From NCBI GenBank assembly GCA_024103005.1, contig JAGFJA010000039.1, positions 62,001-126,000 of the forward strand: a stretch of DNA of 64,000 nucleotides, in the 5' to 3' direction. Both the position numbers and the translations under genes were made by a program. This document shows positions 35,971 to 44,927 of this stretch, one piece after another. This stretch comes from Saprospiraceae bacterium (GTDB taxonomy: Bacteria; Bacteroidota; Bacteroidia; Chitinophagales; Saprospiraceae). Position 1 is the stretch's first letter, and every line of letters starts with the position of its first letter. The notes beneath the pieces are model-generated. The model ran no database searches. It saw only the letters and a list, made by a program, of their open reading frames with translations, and was not told the origin of the DNA.

Positions 35971-37428
35971 TCAATATCCAGGATTTTGTGTCAGGTTGAC
36001 ATTCTTATCCCTTTCTCCTTGTGGTATTGGCCATAGTAGCTTATTTTCATTAATCTGATAGCCCAGGGCAGACATCGTTTCGATGGCTTTGCCGGTTCTT
36101 TTGAGATCATACCAGCGATGACCTTCAAAAGCCAGTTCCAGTCGTCTTTCAAGAGCAATGGCGACCCGCAGCTCTTCTGCAGTTGTGACATTTACCGGTG
36201 CAAGATTAACTCGGCTTCTTACAAGATTGATATAATATTGAGCTCCTGAGCTTGCATCAAGTTGTCCTAGCTCTGTCAATGCTTCTGCCTTTAACAGATA
36301 GATATCGGCCAAGCGGAGGAAGATTTGATTCTGACTTCCAGTGGTATTCCGCATTTTATTGCAGAAGGGAAAGTTGTTGATATCCCAGTAAGCATCAGTC
36401 CAGGAGGTTATTTTTTGAAATTTAATGCTGCTGTTTTTACGGACCACATCTCCGGCTGCATCGAAGGCATTCACTAAATCATGTGTTGGAGTGTTGAATT
36501 TCTTCCAATCAGTACCTACAAACATAGATGAACCCCAGTTTCCTCCCGTATTCCAGTTGGTGCAGTCAAGTTCAAAGATAGACTCAGTGCTGTTTTCATG
36601 GTTGCCATCCCAGAGTTGGTCATATACCGGAAGTAAACTGAATCCGGAAGCTATGACTGCATCACAGTGTTCATTGACCTTATTCCAGTCATGAGGTTCA
36701 ATGGTCGCATATACCTTTGCTAATACGGCGTGAGCGGCTGCCTTAGTTCCGCGCATCTTAGTAGGTCCATAGGCAACAGGTGCCAGTTCAACAGCCTTGT
36801 TGAGATCATTTATAATGCGTTCATACGTCTCTTCTTTTGTCTTCCTGTCAGGATAGAGTAGGCTGTAAACTTCGGCAAAATTGTCGGAAGTGATCTCGGG
36901 GACAGGCTTTGTGACTATAGGTACTCCGCCCCATAACTGGACCATGCCAAAGTACAACCAGCCCCTGAGAAATGATGCCTCACCCACCATTTCATCAGCT
37001 CTTTCTTTACTAAGTCCGACGGCCCCTGGGGCTTTTTCAATGACATTATTGCAAAGTGCAATCAGGCCGTAGTAGTATGCCCAGTCTCTGGATACATTGT
37101 TGTTGGTAGAGGATATTTTATAATCATCTATTTGAAAATTATTGGGATTGTCGGCTCCCGCATGTGAATTGTCTGACTGTGCATCGCCGTTGACATAGTA
37201 ATCCAGCATCATCAACTCTGCCTGAGAGGTCTTTAATCCGCTGTATGCAGCCGCCATTGCCGCCTCTGCATCGACCGCTGTAAATACGGCGCTGGTATCT
37301 ACTGACTTATCTATAAGTTCTGAAAGGGGTTCTTTATCCAGAAAGCTGTCGCAGGATGTAATGCTGACAATAAGAAGAACAAGCCCTAATGTATAACCTA
37401 TATAATTTTTACTAATCAATTTTTTCAT
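35971..37428 (-). CDS. SusD/RagB-family outer-membrane glycan-binding lipoprotein (second pair)
   Basis: A 485-residue lipoprotein (lipobox SITSC, Cys26). The TPR-like SusD fold is recognisable from DEMVGEASFLRGWLYFGMVQ with LWGGVP, FLRLADIYLLKAEALTELG and the C-terminal ALERRLELAFEGHRWYDLKR then TGKA. It caps the SusC barrel outside and captures oligosaccharides. It is paired with the SusC upstream (20-bp gap). The C-terminus WPIPQGERDKN...LTQNPGY is typical. Confidence 0.95.
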   Translation of the reverse strand: MKKLISKNYIGYTLGLVLLIVSITSCDSFLDKEPLSELIDKSVDTSAVFTAVDAEAAMAAAYSGLKTSQAELMMLDYYVNGDAQSDNSHAGADNPNNFQIDDYKISSTNNNVSRDWAYYYGLIALCNNVIEKAPGAVGLSKERADEMVGEASFLRGWLYFGMVQLWGGVPIVTKPVPEITSDNFAEVYSLLYPDRKTKEETYERIINDLNKAVELAPVAYGPTKMRGTKAAAHAVLAKVYATIEPHDWNKVNEHCDAVIASGFSLLPVYDQLWDGNHENSTESIFELDCTNWNTGGNWGSSMFVGTDWKKFNTPTHDLVNAFDAAGDVVRKNSSIKFQKITSWTDAYWDINNFPFCNKMRNTTGSQNQIFLRLADIYLLKAEALTELGQLDASSGAQYYINLVRSRVNLAPVNVTTAEELRVAIALERRLELAFEGHRWYDLKRTGKAIETMSALGYQINENKLLWPIPQGERDKNVNLTQNPGY

Positions 37429-37448
37429 GATAGGATATTGGTTTATAG

Positions 37449-40400
37449 TTAAAAAGTGATGTTTAATCCAAAAATAATTTGTCTTGTCTGCGGATAGGTT
37501 CCGTAATCAACTCCAAATTCCGTTCCTCTGCTATTGACACCGTAGGCATTGACTTCAGGGTCAAATCCGGAGTATTTGGTTATCGTCCAGAGATTTTGCG
37601 CAGTAGCATAGATGGAAAGGTTTTGGATTTTAACATCTGATAATATTCTTTGAGGAAAATTATAAGCTAAGGTGACGGCTTTGAATCGCAGGAATGAGCC
37701 ATCTTCCACAAATCGTGTTGAATTATGTATGTTGTCGAGATTCCCGTCACCTGCATCATTGGCTTTAGGCAGTTGTGCTATATCACCCGGTTTTTTCCAT
37801 CGGTCAAGCACATTGACGGATTGGTTCTTACTGTCAAACATTCCTTCCAGGTCCATTCGGGTTGCATTGAATATTTCATTGCCTTGAACACCCTGAATAA
37901 AGATGCTCAAATCGAAGCCCATAAATGACAGGTTATTAGTCATACCATAGATAAAATCAGGCGCTGCCTGACCGATGAAGGTGCGGTCATCAGGTGTGAT
38001 GATCCCATTTCCATCTATATCCCGGTATTTAATATTCCCGCTTTCGGGATCCACTCCTTCTGAGATATATCCGAAGAAACTGCCAAGAGGCCGACCTTCT
38101 GTCATGCGTATGGCTGACTGGCCATTGCTGTATATGCCGGCATAGTCATAAACTTTTTGTAACTCGAGCTTTGTAACTTCATTTTTGTTGAATGAGATAT
38201 TGAAATCTGTTGTCCAGGATAGTTTCTCGTTTTTGATATTTTGACCGGATACAGTAAATTCAACGCCTCTATTAATCAGTTGTCCGTCATTTCTGACAAA
38301 CGGTTGTTCGACACCTACACTTGAAGGTAAGGGAATAGACATAATCAATCCATCTGTTTTTTTCCAATACAGATCAGCAGTCAGGGTCAGCCGATTGTTA
38401 AGGGTGGTAAGATCAAATCCGATGTTGGTTTGCGTTGTTTTTTCCCAAGTCAGGTCAGGATTGGCTATGCTGAGTCGCCGGATACCCGGACCTATCAGCA
38501 CATTTCCGGGAGTAATACGTGAAAAGCCGAGTAAGCCGTAAGCAGCAAAGTCGCTCAATCCCTCCTGATTGCCGGTCTGCCCCCAACCACCCCTGATCTT
38601 CAGGTCATTGATTACATGGATGTTTTTAAAAAATTCTTCCTGTGATAATCTCCAGCCGGCAGAAAATGAAGGGAAGATGTCCCATCTGTTGCCGGCAGCT
38701 AATTTTGACGAACCATCTCTTCTTACGGCAGCAGTGACCAGATATTTTGAATCAAAATCATACATGATTCTGCCAAACTGTGATACGAGAGCTGATGTGG
38801 TTTTTGTGTTGCCGGCGCCTTCGATTTGATTACCGGCATTGGTTGTTTTAACGGGCTCATCCGGTAGATCCTTGGTATTAATGTAGCCATGGCCGTAATT
38901 ATTATCTTGAACTGAAAATCCTGCAAGTGCAGTCAGACTATTCAGGCCGAAGTTTTTAGTATAGGTGAGTGTATTTTCACTCAACAGACTCATATATTCC
39001 CATTTTGCAAGATTTGAAATCCCGTGGTTTTGTCGTCCATATACAGTACGTACGGGATCAACATAAAACTCGTAAACGCCGTTGGATATATCTGCGCCGA
39101 GATTTGTTCTGAACTTGAGATCTCTGAAAAGTAGTATTTCCGCAAAGACATTTCCCAACAATCTGTTGTTATTGTTAATATCTTCTCTACTCATATAAGA
39201 GAGTGGCGTCTCCCATGAAGCCTGGTAAGGATTGGTTGAAAATTGTTTTGGGTTATTGGCATCGTATATTCCCAGGTTGGGTGGACTGTTCAAAGCACTG
39301 AGAATGATGCCTCCCCTGCCGGAGCTGGCGTTGTCTCCTGCATTATAGGTGCCGGTACGGAAGAAGTTCAGGTGAGAACCGACATTCAGCCAATTATTCA
39401 CTTTTGAATTGATGTTGAGTCGGGCAGAATACCGCTTGAAGGAAGCCGGATTGACCATACCTTTATCGCCTAAATACCCGAGGGAAAGATAATAACGTGC
39501 CTGTTCACTTCCCCCTGAAAAGGCGAGTTGATAGTTTTGATTTATCCCGGTTCCAAAGGTTTCTTTCTGCCAGTCCGTATTTGCATTATCTGAACTGATT
39601 GTTTCTCCTCTGTCCTGCATATACTGTATGTACTGCTGACCGTCGAGTACCTTGACATCCTTTGCCAGTCTTGTAAAACCCCAATAAGTGCTGAATGATG
39701 TGGTCGATTTTCCTGCTGTTCCTTTTTTTGTCGTGATTAAAACAACTCCGTTGGAGGCTCGTGCTCCGTAGATAGATGCGGAAGCGGCATCCTTCAGAAT
39801 TTGAATTGATTCTATGTCATTTGTGTTGAGGCCGCGGGTGTCGGTAGTAGGCACCCCATCGATGACATAAAGTGGGTCGTTATTGGCGTTTACGGAGTTT
39901 GTACCCCGTATCCGGATAGAAAACTCAGTTCCGGGCTTGCCGGAAGGTTGGGTAACCTGGACACCTGCCGCCTTGCCCTGTATTGCCTGAGCCGTGGAAA
40001 ATACAGGTCTGTCAGCAAATTCATCGGCATTAACAGAGGAAATAGAACCTGTAATATTTTTCTTACTCTGGCTCCCATATCCTACGACGACTACCTGATC
40101 AAGGACCTGAGTATCTTCTTCAAGTACAATAGTCAGATTGGCTGATGCGACGACTTCAAGGGTGGCAAATCCTATGGAAGAAATGATTAGTGTACTGCCT
40201 TCCGGGACGTCGATGGTAAATCTACCATCTAAATCGGTGACGGTACCCACATTTTCTCCCTTTACCCGGACGGTAGCTCCGACTATAGGCTGACCATCTT
40301 TTGAGCTGACAGTTCCGGTAACTTTAATGTTTTTTAGAACGGATAAGGCAGCATACGAAATATTGCCTGCAAAGAGCGGGTGCTGACTCGTAATCAAAAA

Positions 40401-40457
40401 ACTGAGAGTAACCCATAAGGCTGCTCTGATACTTGATTTTGTAATTTTTCTATTCAT
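37449..40457 (-). CDS. SusC/RagA-family TonB-dependent transporter (second pair)
   Basis: A 1002-residue outer-membrane transporter. Order: signal peptide; carboxypeptidase-regulatory-like beta-sandwich (about residues 43-110, VTGTVSSKDGQPIVGATVRV); TonB-box-like QVVVVGYGSQ; plug domain (NSVNANNDPLYVIDGVPT and ASIYGARASNGVVLITTKKG near residues 185-240); then a 22-strand-type barrel ending in QIIFGLNITF with terminal Phe. It imports oligosaccharides with its SusD. The second SusC in the locus; 103 bp separates it from the upstream GH16 gene. Confidence 0.95.
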   Translation of the reverse strand: MNRKITKSSIRAALWVTLSFLITSQHPLFAGNISYAALSVLKNIKVTGTVSSKDGQPIVGATVRVKGENVGTVTDLDGRFTIDVPEGSTLIISSIGFATLEVVASANLTIVLEEDTQVLDQVVVVGYGSQSKKNITGSISSVNADEFADRPVFSTAQAIQGKAAGVQVTQPSGKPGTEFSIRIRGTNSVNANNDPLYVIDGVPTTDTRGLNTNDIESIQILKDAASASIYGARASNGVVLITTKKGTAGKSTTSFSTYWGFTRLAKDVKVLDGQQYIQYMQDRGETISSDNANTDWQKETFGTGINQNYQLAFSGGSEQARYYLSLGYLGDKGMVNPASFKRYSARLNINSKVNNWLNVGSHLNFFRTGTYNAGDNASSGRGGIILSALNSPPNLGIYDANNPKQFSTNPYQASWETPLSYMSREDINNNNRLLGNVFAEILLFRDLKFRTNLGADISNGVYEFYVDPVRTVYGRQNHGISNLAKWEYMSLLSENTLTYTKNFGLNSLTALAGFSVQDNNYGHGYINTKDLPDEPVKTTNAGNQIEGAGNTKTTSALVSQFGRIMYDFDSKYLVTAAVRRDGSSKLAAGNRWDIFPSFSAGWRLSQEEFFKNIHVINDLKIRGGWGQTGNQEGLSDFAAYGLLGFSRITPGNVLIGPGIRRLSIANPDLTWEKTTQTNIGFDLTTLNNRLTLTADLYWKKTDGLIMSIPLPSSVGVEQPFVRNDGQLINRGVEFTVSGQNIKNEKLSWTTDFNISFNKNEVTKLELQKVYDYAGIYSNGQSAIRMTEGRPLGSFFGYISEGVDPESGNIKYRDIDGNGIITPDDRTFIGQAAPDFIYGMTNNLSFMGFDLSIFIQGVQGNEIFNATRMDLEGMFDSKNQSVNVLDRWKKPGDIAQLPKANDAGDGNLDNIHNSTRFVEDGSFLRFKAVTLAYNFPQRILSDVKIQNLSIYATAQNLWTITKYSGFDPEVNAYGVNSRGTEFGVDYGTYPQTRQIIFGLNITF

Positions 40458-40560
40458 ACATTTTCTACTTAACTTATTTGAGAATTTAATTTGCCATTAT
40501 CTGAATTAAAGATTAAATTTTGTCATTATTAATTACCATCTCTGATGTTATTCATTAATT

Positions 40561-41763
40561 TTAATTTTTTTGAAAAACTCTGATATAATCTACAAAGTAT
40601 CTCTGAGGAAATACTGTGGTACCATCGGGATTCCCCGGCCAGTTACCGCCTACAGCGCAGTTGATAATAAAAAACTGAGCGCTGTTAAATGGATAAGGAT
40701 GACCTTCCATATCATCGGCAGAAATGGTAAAATATTTATTATCATCCATATACCATTCTATTTTATCCTTCTCCCAGATGATGGAGAAAACATGAAATGC
40801 TTCATGAAAATCCCCTTCAGCTCCGGAAAGAGTACTGCCTCCTTTACTTTTGTGAACATTCATGCCCCAGTGAGCTGTGCCATAAATTCTTCCTGCTTCA
40901 TGACCAAGAAATTCCATGATGTCTATTTCGCCACAGTTTGGCCAGGGATTTGAATCGATATCGGCTCCCAATGCCCAAAGTGCCGGCCAGATCCCCTGGC
41001 CGATGGGCATGGCGGCTCTTATATCCACTCTACCAAAGGTAAATTCTTTTTTATCCTTTGTGATCAACCGGGATGAAGTATATTGAAAGTTGCCCGTTTG
41101 TTCCTGTTTTGCCGTAATCATCAGGTAGTCTTCGGCATAAATAGAGGTGTTTTCCTTTTTATAATATTGTAATTCATTATTGCCCCAGCCATTGTTGCCA
41201 TTACCTATTTCAAATGTCCAATTATTCTCATCCACAGCAGGGCCTTTAAATTCGTCAGCCCATACCAGTGTGTATCCCGGGTAGTTATCGGGTGTTTGAT
41301 AGCCTGCCGACGGAACTATGATGTTAGGGTCGCCAGTATCGTCATTTTTAATTGTTATGGTGGCAGCGGCTTTTTTGACCGTCGCATTCAGGGCTGAAGT
41401 AACAATAAGTTCAAAGGTTTCATCCGGTTCACTTATTTTGTCTCCCTTAATCGTTACCGGAATCTGCCATTCTGTTGTTCCGGGCGGAATTATTGAGGTG
41501 GCATCGGTAATAGTAGTATAGTCTGAACCAGCCTGAGCAGTGCCGTCTTTAGTGCTGTACTTTAGGACGATATTGTTTTGACTTTCTGCTGAGAGATTGA
41601 TTTTGACCTGAATGGTGTGATCATCATTACCTTCTTCGACGCTAATATTTTCTGAAGTAAGAGATGGCAATGATACATCAGACTGACTGTCCTCCTTACC
41701 GCAGGAGTGTAAAATAATGAAGGTTGTAAAAAGAAAGATTGAATACAATGATTTTAACTTCAT
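40561..41763 (-). CDS. Lipoprotein GH16 beta-glucanase with Calx-beta domain
   Basis: A 400-residue lipoprotein (lipobox ILHSC, Cys21). A Calx-beta-type module (about residues 35-140: GTAQAGSDYTTI, PDETFELIVTSA, ATITIKNDD) precedes a GH16 catalytic domain (about 165-400) whose active-site motif ExDxxE reads GEIDIMEFLG near residue 278. This belongs to the laminarinase-like group that hydrolyses beta-1,3-glucans internally. Surface location is expected. It follows the second GH16 with a 9-bp gap. Confidence 0.93.
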   Translation of the reverse strand: MKLKSLYSIFLFTTFIILHSCGKEDSQSDVSLPSLTSENISVEEGNDDHTIQVKINLSAESQNNIVLKYSTKDGTAQAGSDYTTITDATSIIPPGTTEWQIPVTIKGDKISEPDETFELIVTSALNATVKKAAATITIKNDDTGDPNIIVPSAGYQTPDNYPGYTLVWADEFKGPAVDENNWTFEIGNGNNGWGNNELQYYKKENTSIYAEDYLMITAKQEQTGNFQYTSSRLITKDKKEFTFGRVDIRAAMPIGQGIWPALWALGADIDSNPWPNCGEIDIMEFLGHEAGRIYGTAHWGMNVHKSKGGSTLSGAEGDFHEAFHVFSIIWEKDKIEWYMDDNKYFTISADDMEGHPYPFNSAQFFIINCAVGGNWPGNPDGTTVFPQRYFVDYIRVFQKN

Positions 41764-41772
41764 ATTTCTTGT

Positions 41773-42561
41773 TTATTGATATACTCTTACATAATCTATT
41801 TCCATCCTTTGTGGCCATATTGTCTCATCTATTCCATGGACGCCTCCGAAATTTCCTCCCACGGCAACATTCATAATAAGGTAAAAGGCTTTGTCAAAAG
41901 GCCAGCTATCAGGCCCGCCGCCATCATCGACATAGGTAAAATATTTTTTATCATCTACCAGAAAGTCAATTTGTTTTTTATTCCATATAATGCTATAGGT
42001 ATGGAAATGTAATGATACATCAGAAATGGCTATCGTTTTTCCTTTTTGAGTACCTTTTATATGGTTGTAGTTTTGGGTATGGACTGTTCCGAATATTGAA
42101 TCAGGTGCCCATCCCACATGTTCCATAATATCAATCTCACCACTATATGGCCAACCTCCATATTCCCACTTTTGGGGCAACATCCATATCGCAGGCCATA
42201 CACCCCGTCCTCTGGGAAGCCTGGCACGAACATCTATCCGACCCTCTCGCCAGGAGGCTGAATTACGCGTATGTATTCTGGCTGAACTATATTTATAGCC
42301 ATGGGTTTCCTTTTTATGTACTTCGATGATTAACAGACCATTTTCTATCCGGGAATTTTCAGCATCTGAAGTATAATATTCTTGCTGACGGTTACCCCAT
42401 CCACAGTTGTCAGGGCAACCATTACCTATGTCATATGACCATTTTGAAGAATCAAGTACATTCGAAGAGCCTTCAAATTCATCACTCCAGACCAAATGAG
42501 TATATTGTGCCCGGCCAAATAAGGAAGTAATAAGGAGCCATTTAAATAAAATTAGTCTCAT
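41773..42561 (-). CDS. Secreted GH16 beta-glucanase
   Basis: A 262-residue single-domain GH16 with a short signal peptide (MRLILFKWLLITSLFGRAQ). The catalytic motif is GEIDIMEHVG near residue 142, and HLVWSDEFEGS and WPAIWMLPQ are family motifs. It is likely an endo-beta-1,3-glucanase. Its ATG overlaps the TAA of the upstream gene (TAATG), so translation is coupled. The absence of a lipobox suggests a periplasmic rather than surface location, unlike its GH16 neighbour. Confidence 0.93.
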   Translation of the reverse strand: MRLILFKWLLITSLFGRAQYTHLVWSDEFEGSSNVLDSSKWSYDIGNGCPDNCGWGNRQQEYYTSDAENSRIENGLLIIEVHKKETHGYKYSSARIHTRNSASWREGRIDVRARLPRGRGVWPAIWMLPQKWEYGGWPYSGEIDIMEHVGWAPDSIFGTVHTQNYNHIKGTQKGKTIAISDVSLHFHTYSIIWNKKQIDFLVDDKKYFTYVDDGGGPDSWPFDKAFYLIMNVAVGGNFGGVHGIDETIWPQRMEIDYVRVYQ

Positions 42562-43397
42562 TACTCCGCAACATATTTAAACTCAAACCATCCGGGAGTA
42601 ACTTTTTCTCCGTTCTTATCGGCAAATTGAGCTCTCACCCAGAGTTCTGTTTCTGTCAGCTTAATAATATTAAGTTCACTGTAGCTATCTCTAGTGCCCA
42701 TAAATTGCCCCTTAGTAAGAATAATCTGATCCTCTCCGTTAGGACCTGTACCCGGACTGAAAATAAAGGGTCCCGGAACCGGTGTGTAGGGTTCATCGAC
42801 ATAACCGCTGAATGGATTGACTGTAAATCCCTGATTCTGATAGTCAAATTTAAATCCATCAAATACAAAGCAATACCGGTCATCGTACTGTGAGGCTACC
42901 AGACCATTGGCGGGAGATTTATACCAATTGGAGGCCCCATAGGTCTCGCCGACTGTTATCGCTCCTGCCTCTGTAGAAAATTTCCAGCACTTACCACCGG
43001 TGCTGCAATTTCCGGTCAGCAGGCTGATGGGTCCGCTACAGGGCAGGGAAGCATCCTTGGATATATGGACAATTTTTGAATTGCTTGCAGTACCATTTCC
43101 TCCTGTTTGGGAAATATATAGTGTAATTGTATAATCACCTTTTTTTGGAAAGAAAATAGTATCTGACACCAAGTTGGATGTTCCTTTACTGCTGCCTTCA
43201 CTAAAAGTCCATAGTCGGATAAAATTCCCGGAAGAAAGGTCTGTGACGACTATTTTATTGCTGTCCGTCGGTAAAAATTCTACTGAAAATTCAGGACTCT
43301 GAGGCAGCGGTCCCAGGGTGATATCCTTATCTGATTGGGGGTTGCAACTCATAACAACCAGTGCCCAAAGAAATATGAAATAAACTTTTTTCATCAT
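42561..43397 (-). CDS. PKD-like surface lipoprotein in SusE position
   Basis: A 278-residue lipoprotein (lipobox VVMSC, Cys18). The first 120 residues look like a PKD-type beta-sandwich (LWTFSEGSSKGTSNLVSDTI, KKGDYTITLYISQTGGNG); the rest is a separate beta-rich domain with conserved Trp and Cys (NCSTGGKCWKFSTEAG). It sits directly after susD, the place where SusE/SusF-type glycan-binding proteins occur, and is probably a surface glycan-binding protein. No catalytic motif was seen. The stop overlaps the start of the GH16 gene. Confidence 0.75.
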   Translation of the reverse strand: MMKKVYFIFLWALVVMSCNPQSDKDITLGPLPQSPEFSVEFLPTDSNKIVVTDLSSGNFIRLWTFSEGSSKGTSNLVSDTIFFPKKGDYTITLYISQTGGNGTASNSKIVHISKDASLPCSGPISLLTGNCSTGGKCWKFSTEAGAITVGETYGASNWYKSPANGLVASQYDDRYCFVFDGFKFDYQNQGFTVNPFSGYVDEPYTPVPGPFIFSPGTGPNGEDQIILTKGQFMGTRDSYSELNIIKLTETELWVRAQFADKNGEKVTPGWFEFKYVAE

Positions 43398-43414
43398 TTT
43401 AAGATTAATCTTGA

Positions 43415-44905
43415 TTAATAACCGGGATTTTGCTTGAGAACGCCATTTGACAATACGATCTGACTGTTCGGTATCGGAAATACTTCGTTGATACCTTCTT
43501 TAAAGCCTAAGGGGCCAAGCTCTTTAGCTGCTCTTCCAGTTCTTACAAGGTCAAAAAAGTGATGTCCTTCAAGTCCCAGCTCTACGCGTCGTTCGTGATA
43601 AATTGCATCGATAAGTTGTTGTCCGGATGCTGTCACTTCGGCAATGTTGACCCTTTTTCTGACAATATTGACAGAAGCCCTGGCAGCGTCCTCATTACCT
43701 GTCTGAAAGGCTGCTTCTGCGTCCATAAGAAGGACGTCAGAATATCTGATTACCCTGTCATTACTTCCGCCGTTTGGATTGGGGTCTCCAAAGGGTGCAT
43801 CTTCACTAAGGTTTGAAAAGTATTTTCTCGGATGGTAGATATATCCGACATCACCTGCATTGGCAAGGGTAAATATTCCTCTGTCACCCATCTGATCACC
43901 CAGTCTGAAAACAGTATATTTTAAGCGGGGATCCTCAAAACCTTCTTTGAAGAACTCATCCACAAAATCCTGAGTGGGGATATTAAACCCGTATCCGGCA
44001 AACTGACCCCTAGCACGGGTAAACACATTGGTAAATGTACCTTCATTAGCTGCATTTTTACCCCAGTTACCTCCGGAAGCATTCATATATTGGATTTCAA
44101 AGACAGATTCGGAATTGTTTTCACCTGCCTGCGTAAAGATGGTACCGTAATCAGGAACCAGTGAATACTCACCAGAATGGATAACTTCCTGTGTCTGAAC
44201 CAGAGCATCTGCATATTTACGCTGATAAAGAAAAGCTTTTGCGAGTAGTGACCTGGCTGCACCCTTGGTGATTCGTCCCAGATCCTTCTGGCTATATTGT
44301 GATTTGAGTGGCAGGTCAATGATTGCTTCCTGCAGATCTTTCTCAATAAAAGCCCAGATCGTTGCAGCATCTGCTCTTGGCAGATTGTATTCTGAGGGTG
44401 CCAAAACCTTATCTACCAGAGGAGTACCGCCAAACATGGTATTCAGGTTGTAATAAAACCAGGCACGAATAAACTTAGCTTCTGCCAGTATTCTTGCCTT
44501 GAGTGCTTCATCCATCTCAATGGAAGGCACTTTCTCCAGTACAACATTTGCCCTGTAAATACCCTCATAATCGGCATTCCATTCTGCATCCAGCAAATCT
44601 GTATTGACTGGTCCCTGAAAATGTTCTAATTGATATAATTCTACTACATCGTTATCTCCCGAACCACCTTTTTCAGAGTCATCTGACATGATGTCTCCCC
44701 AAAACCACCTGAAATGCCCGGCAGGGCTCAGTTCAAACTGGAGGGCGGCATAAGCTGCATTAATGGCTGCTATGGCGTCTTCTTCTGTTTTATAAAAATT
44801 GTCAGAAGTAACACCTATAATTGGTTTCTTGTCCAGAAAATCCTTACCACATGAGAATAAAAAAGGTGTGGTGAGGAATAATATCTTATAAATATGCTTT
44901 TTCAC
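43415..44905 (-). CDS. SusD/RagB-family outer-membrane glycan-binding lipoprotein (first pair)
   Basis: A 496-residue lipoprotein (lipobox LFSC, Cys19). SusD signatures: ILAEAKFIRAWFYYNLNTMF then GGTPLVDKV, RYSDVLLMDAEAAFQTGNED, and YHERRVELGLEGHHFFDLVR then TGRA, ending LKQNPGY. It binds glycan over the partner SusC, whose stop is 22 bp upstream. It diverges from the second SusD in the locus, so the two pairs may take different oligosaccharides. Confidence 0.95.
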   Translation of the reverse strand: MKKHIYKILFLTTPFLFSCGKDFLDKKPIIGVTSDNFYKTEEDAIAAINAAYAALQFELSPAGHFRWFWGDIMSDDSEKGGSGDNDVVELYQLEHFQGPVNTDLLDAEWNADYEGIYRANVVLEKVPSIEMDEALKARILAEAKFIRAWFYYNLNTMFGGTPLVDKVLAPSEYNLPRADAATIWAFIEKDLQEAIIDLPLKSQYSQKDLGRITKGAARSLLAKAFLYQRKYADALVQTQEVIHSGEYSLVPDYGTIFTQAGENNSESVFEIQYMNASGGNWGKNAANEGTFTNVFTRARGQFAGYGFNIPTQDFVDEFFKEGFEDPRLKYTVFRLGDQMGDRGIFTLANAGDVGYIYHPRKYFSNLSEDAPFGDPNPNGGSNDRVIRYSDVLLMDAEAAFQTGNEDAARASVNIVRKRVNIAEVTASGQQLIDAIYHERRVELGLEGHHFFDLVRTGRAAKELGPLGFKEGINEVFPIPNSQIVLSNGVLKQNPGY

Positions 44906-44927
44906 GTTGATTGATTCTTTTGGTTAT

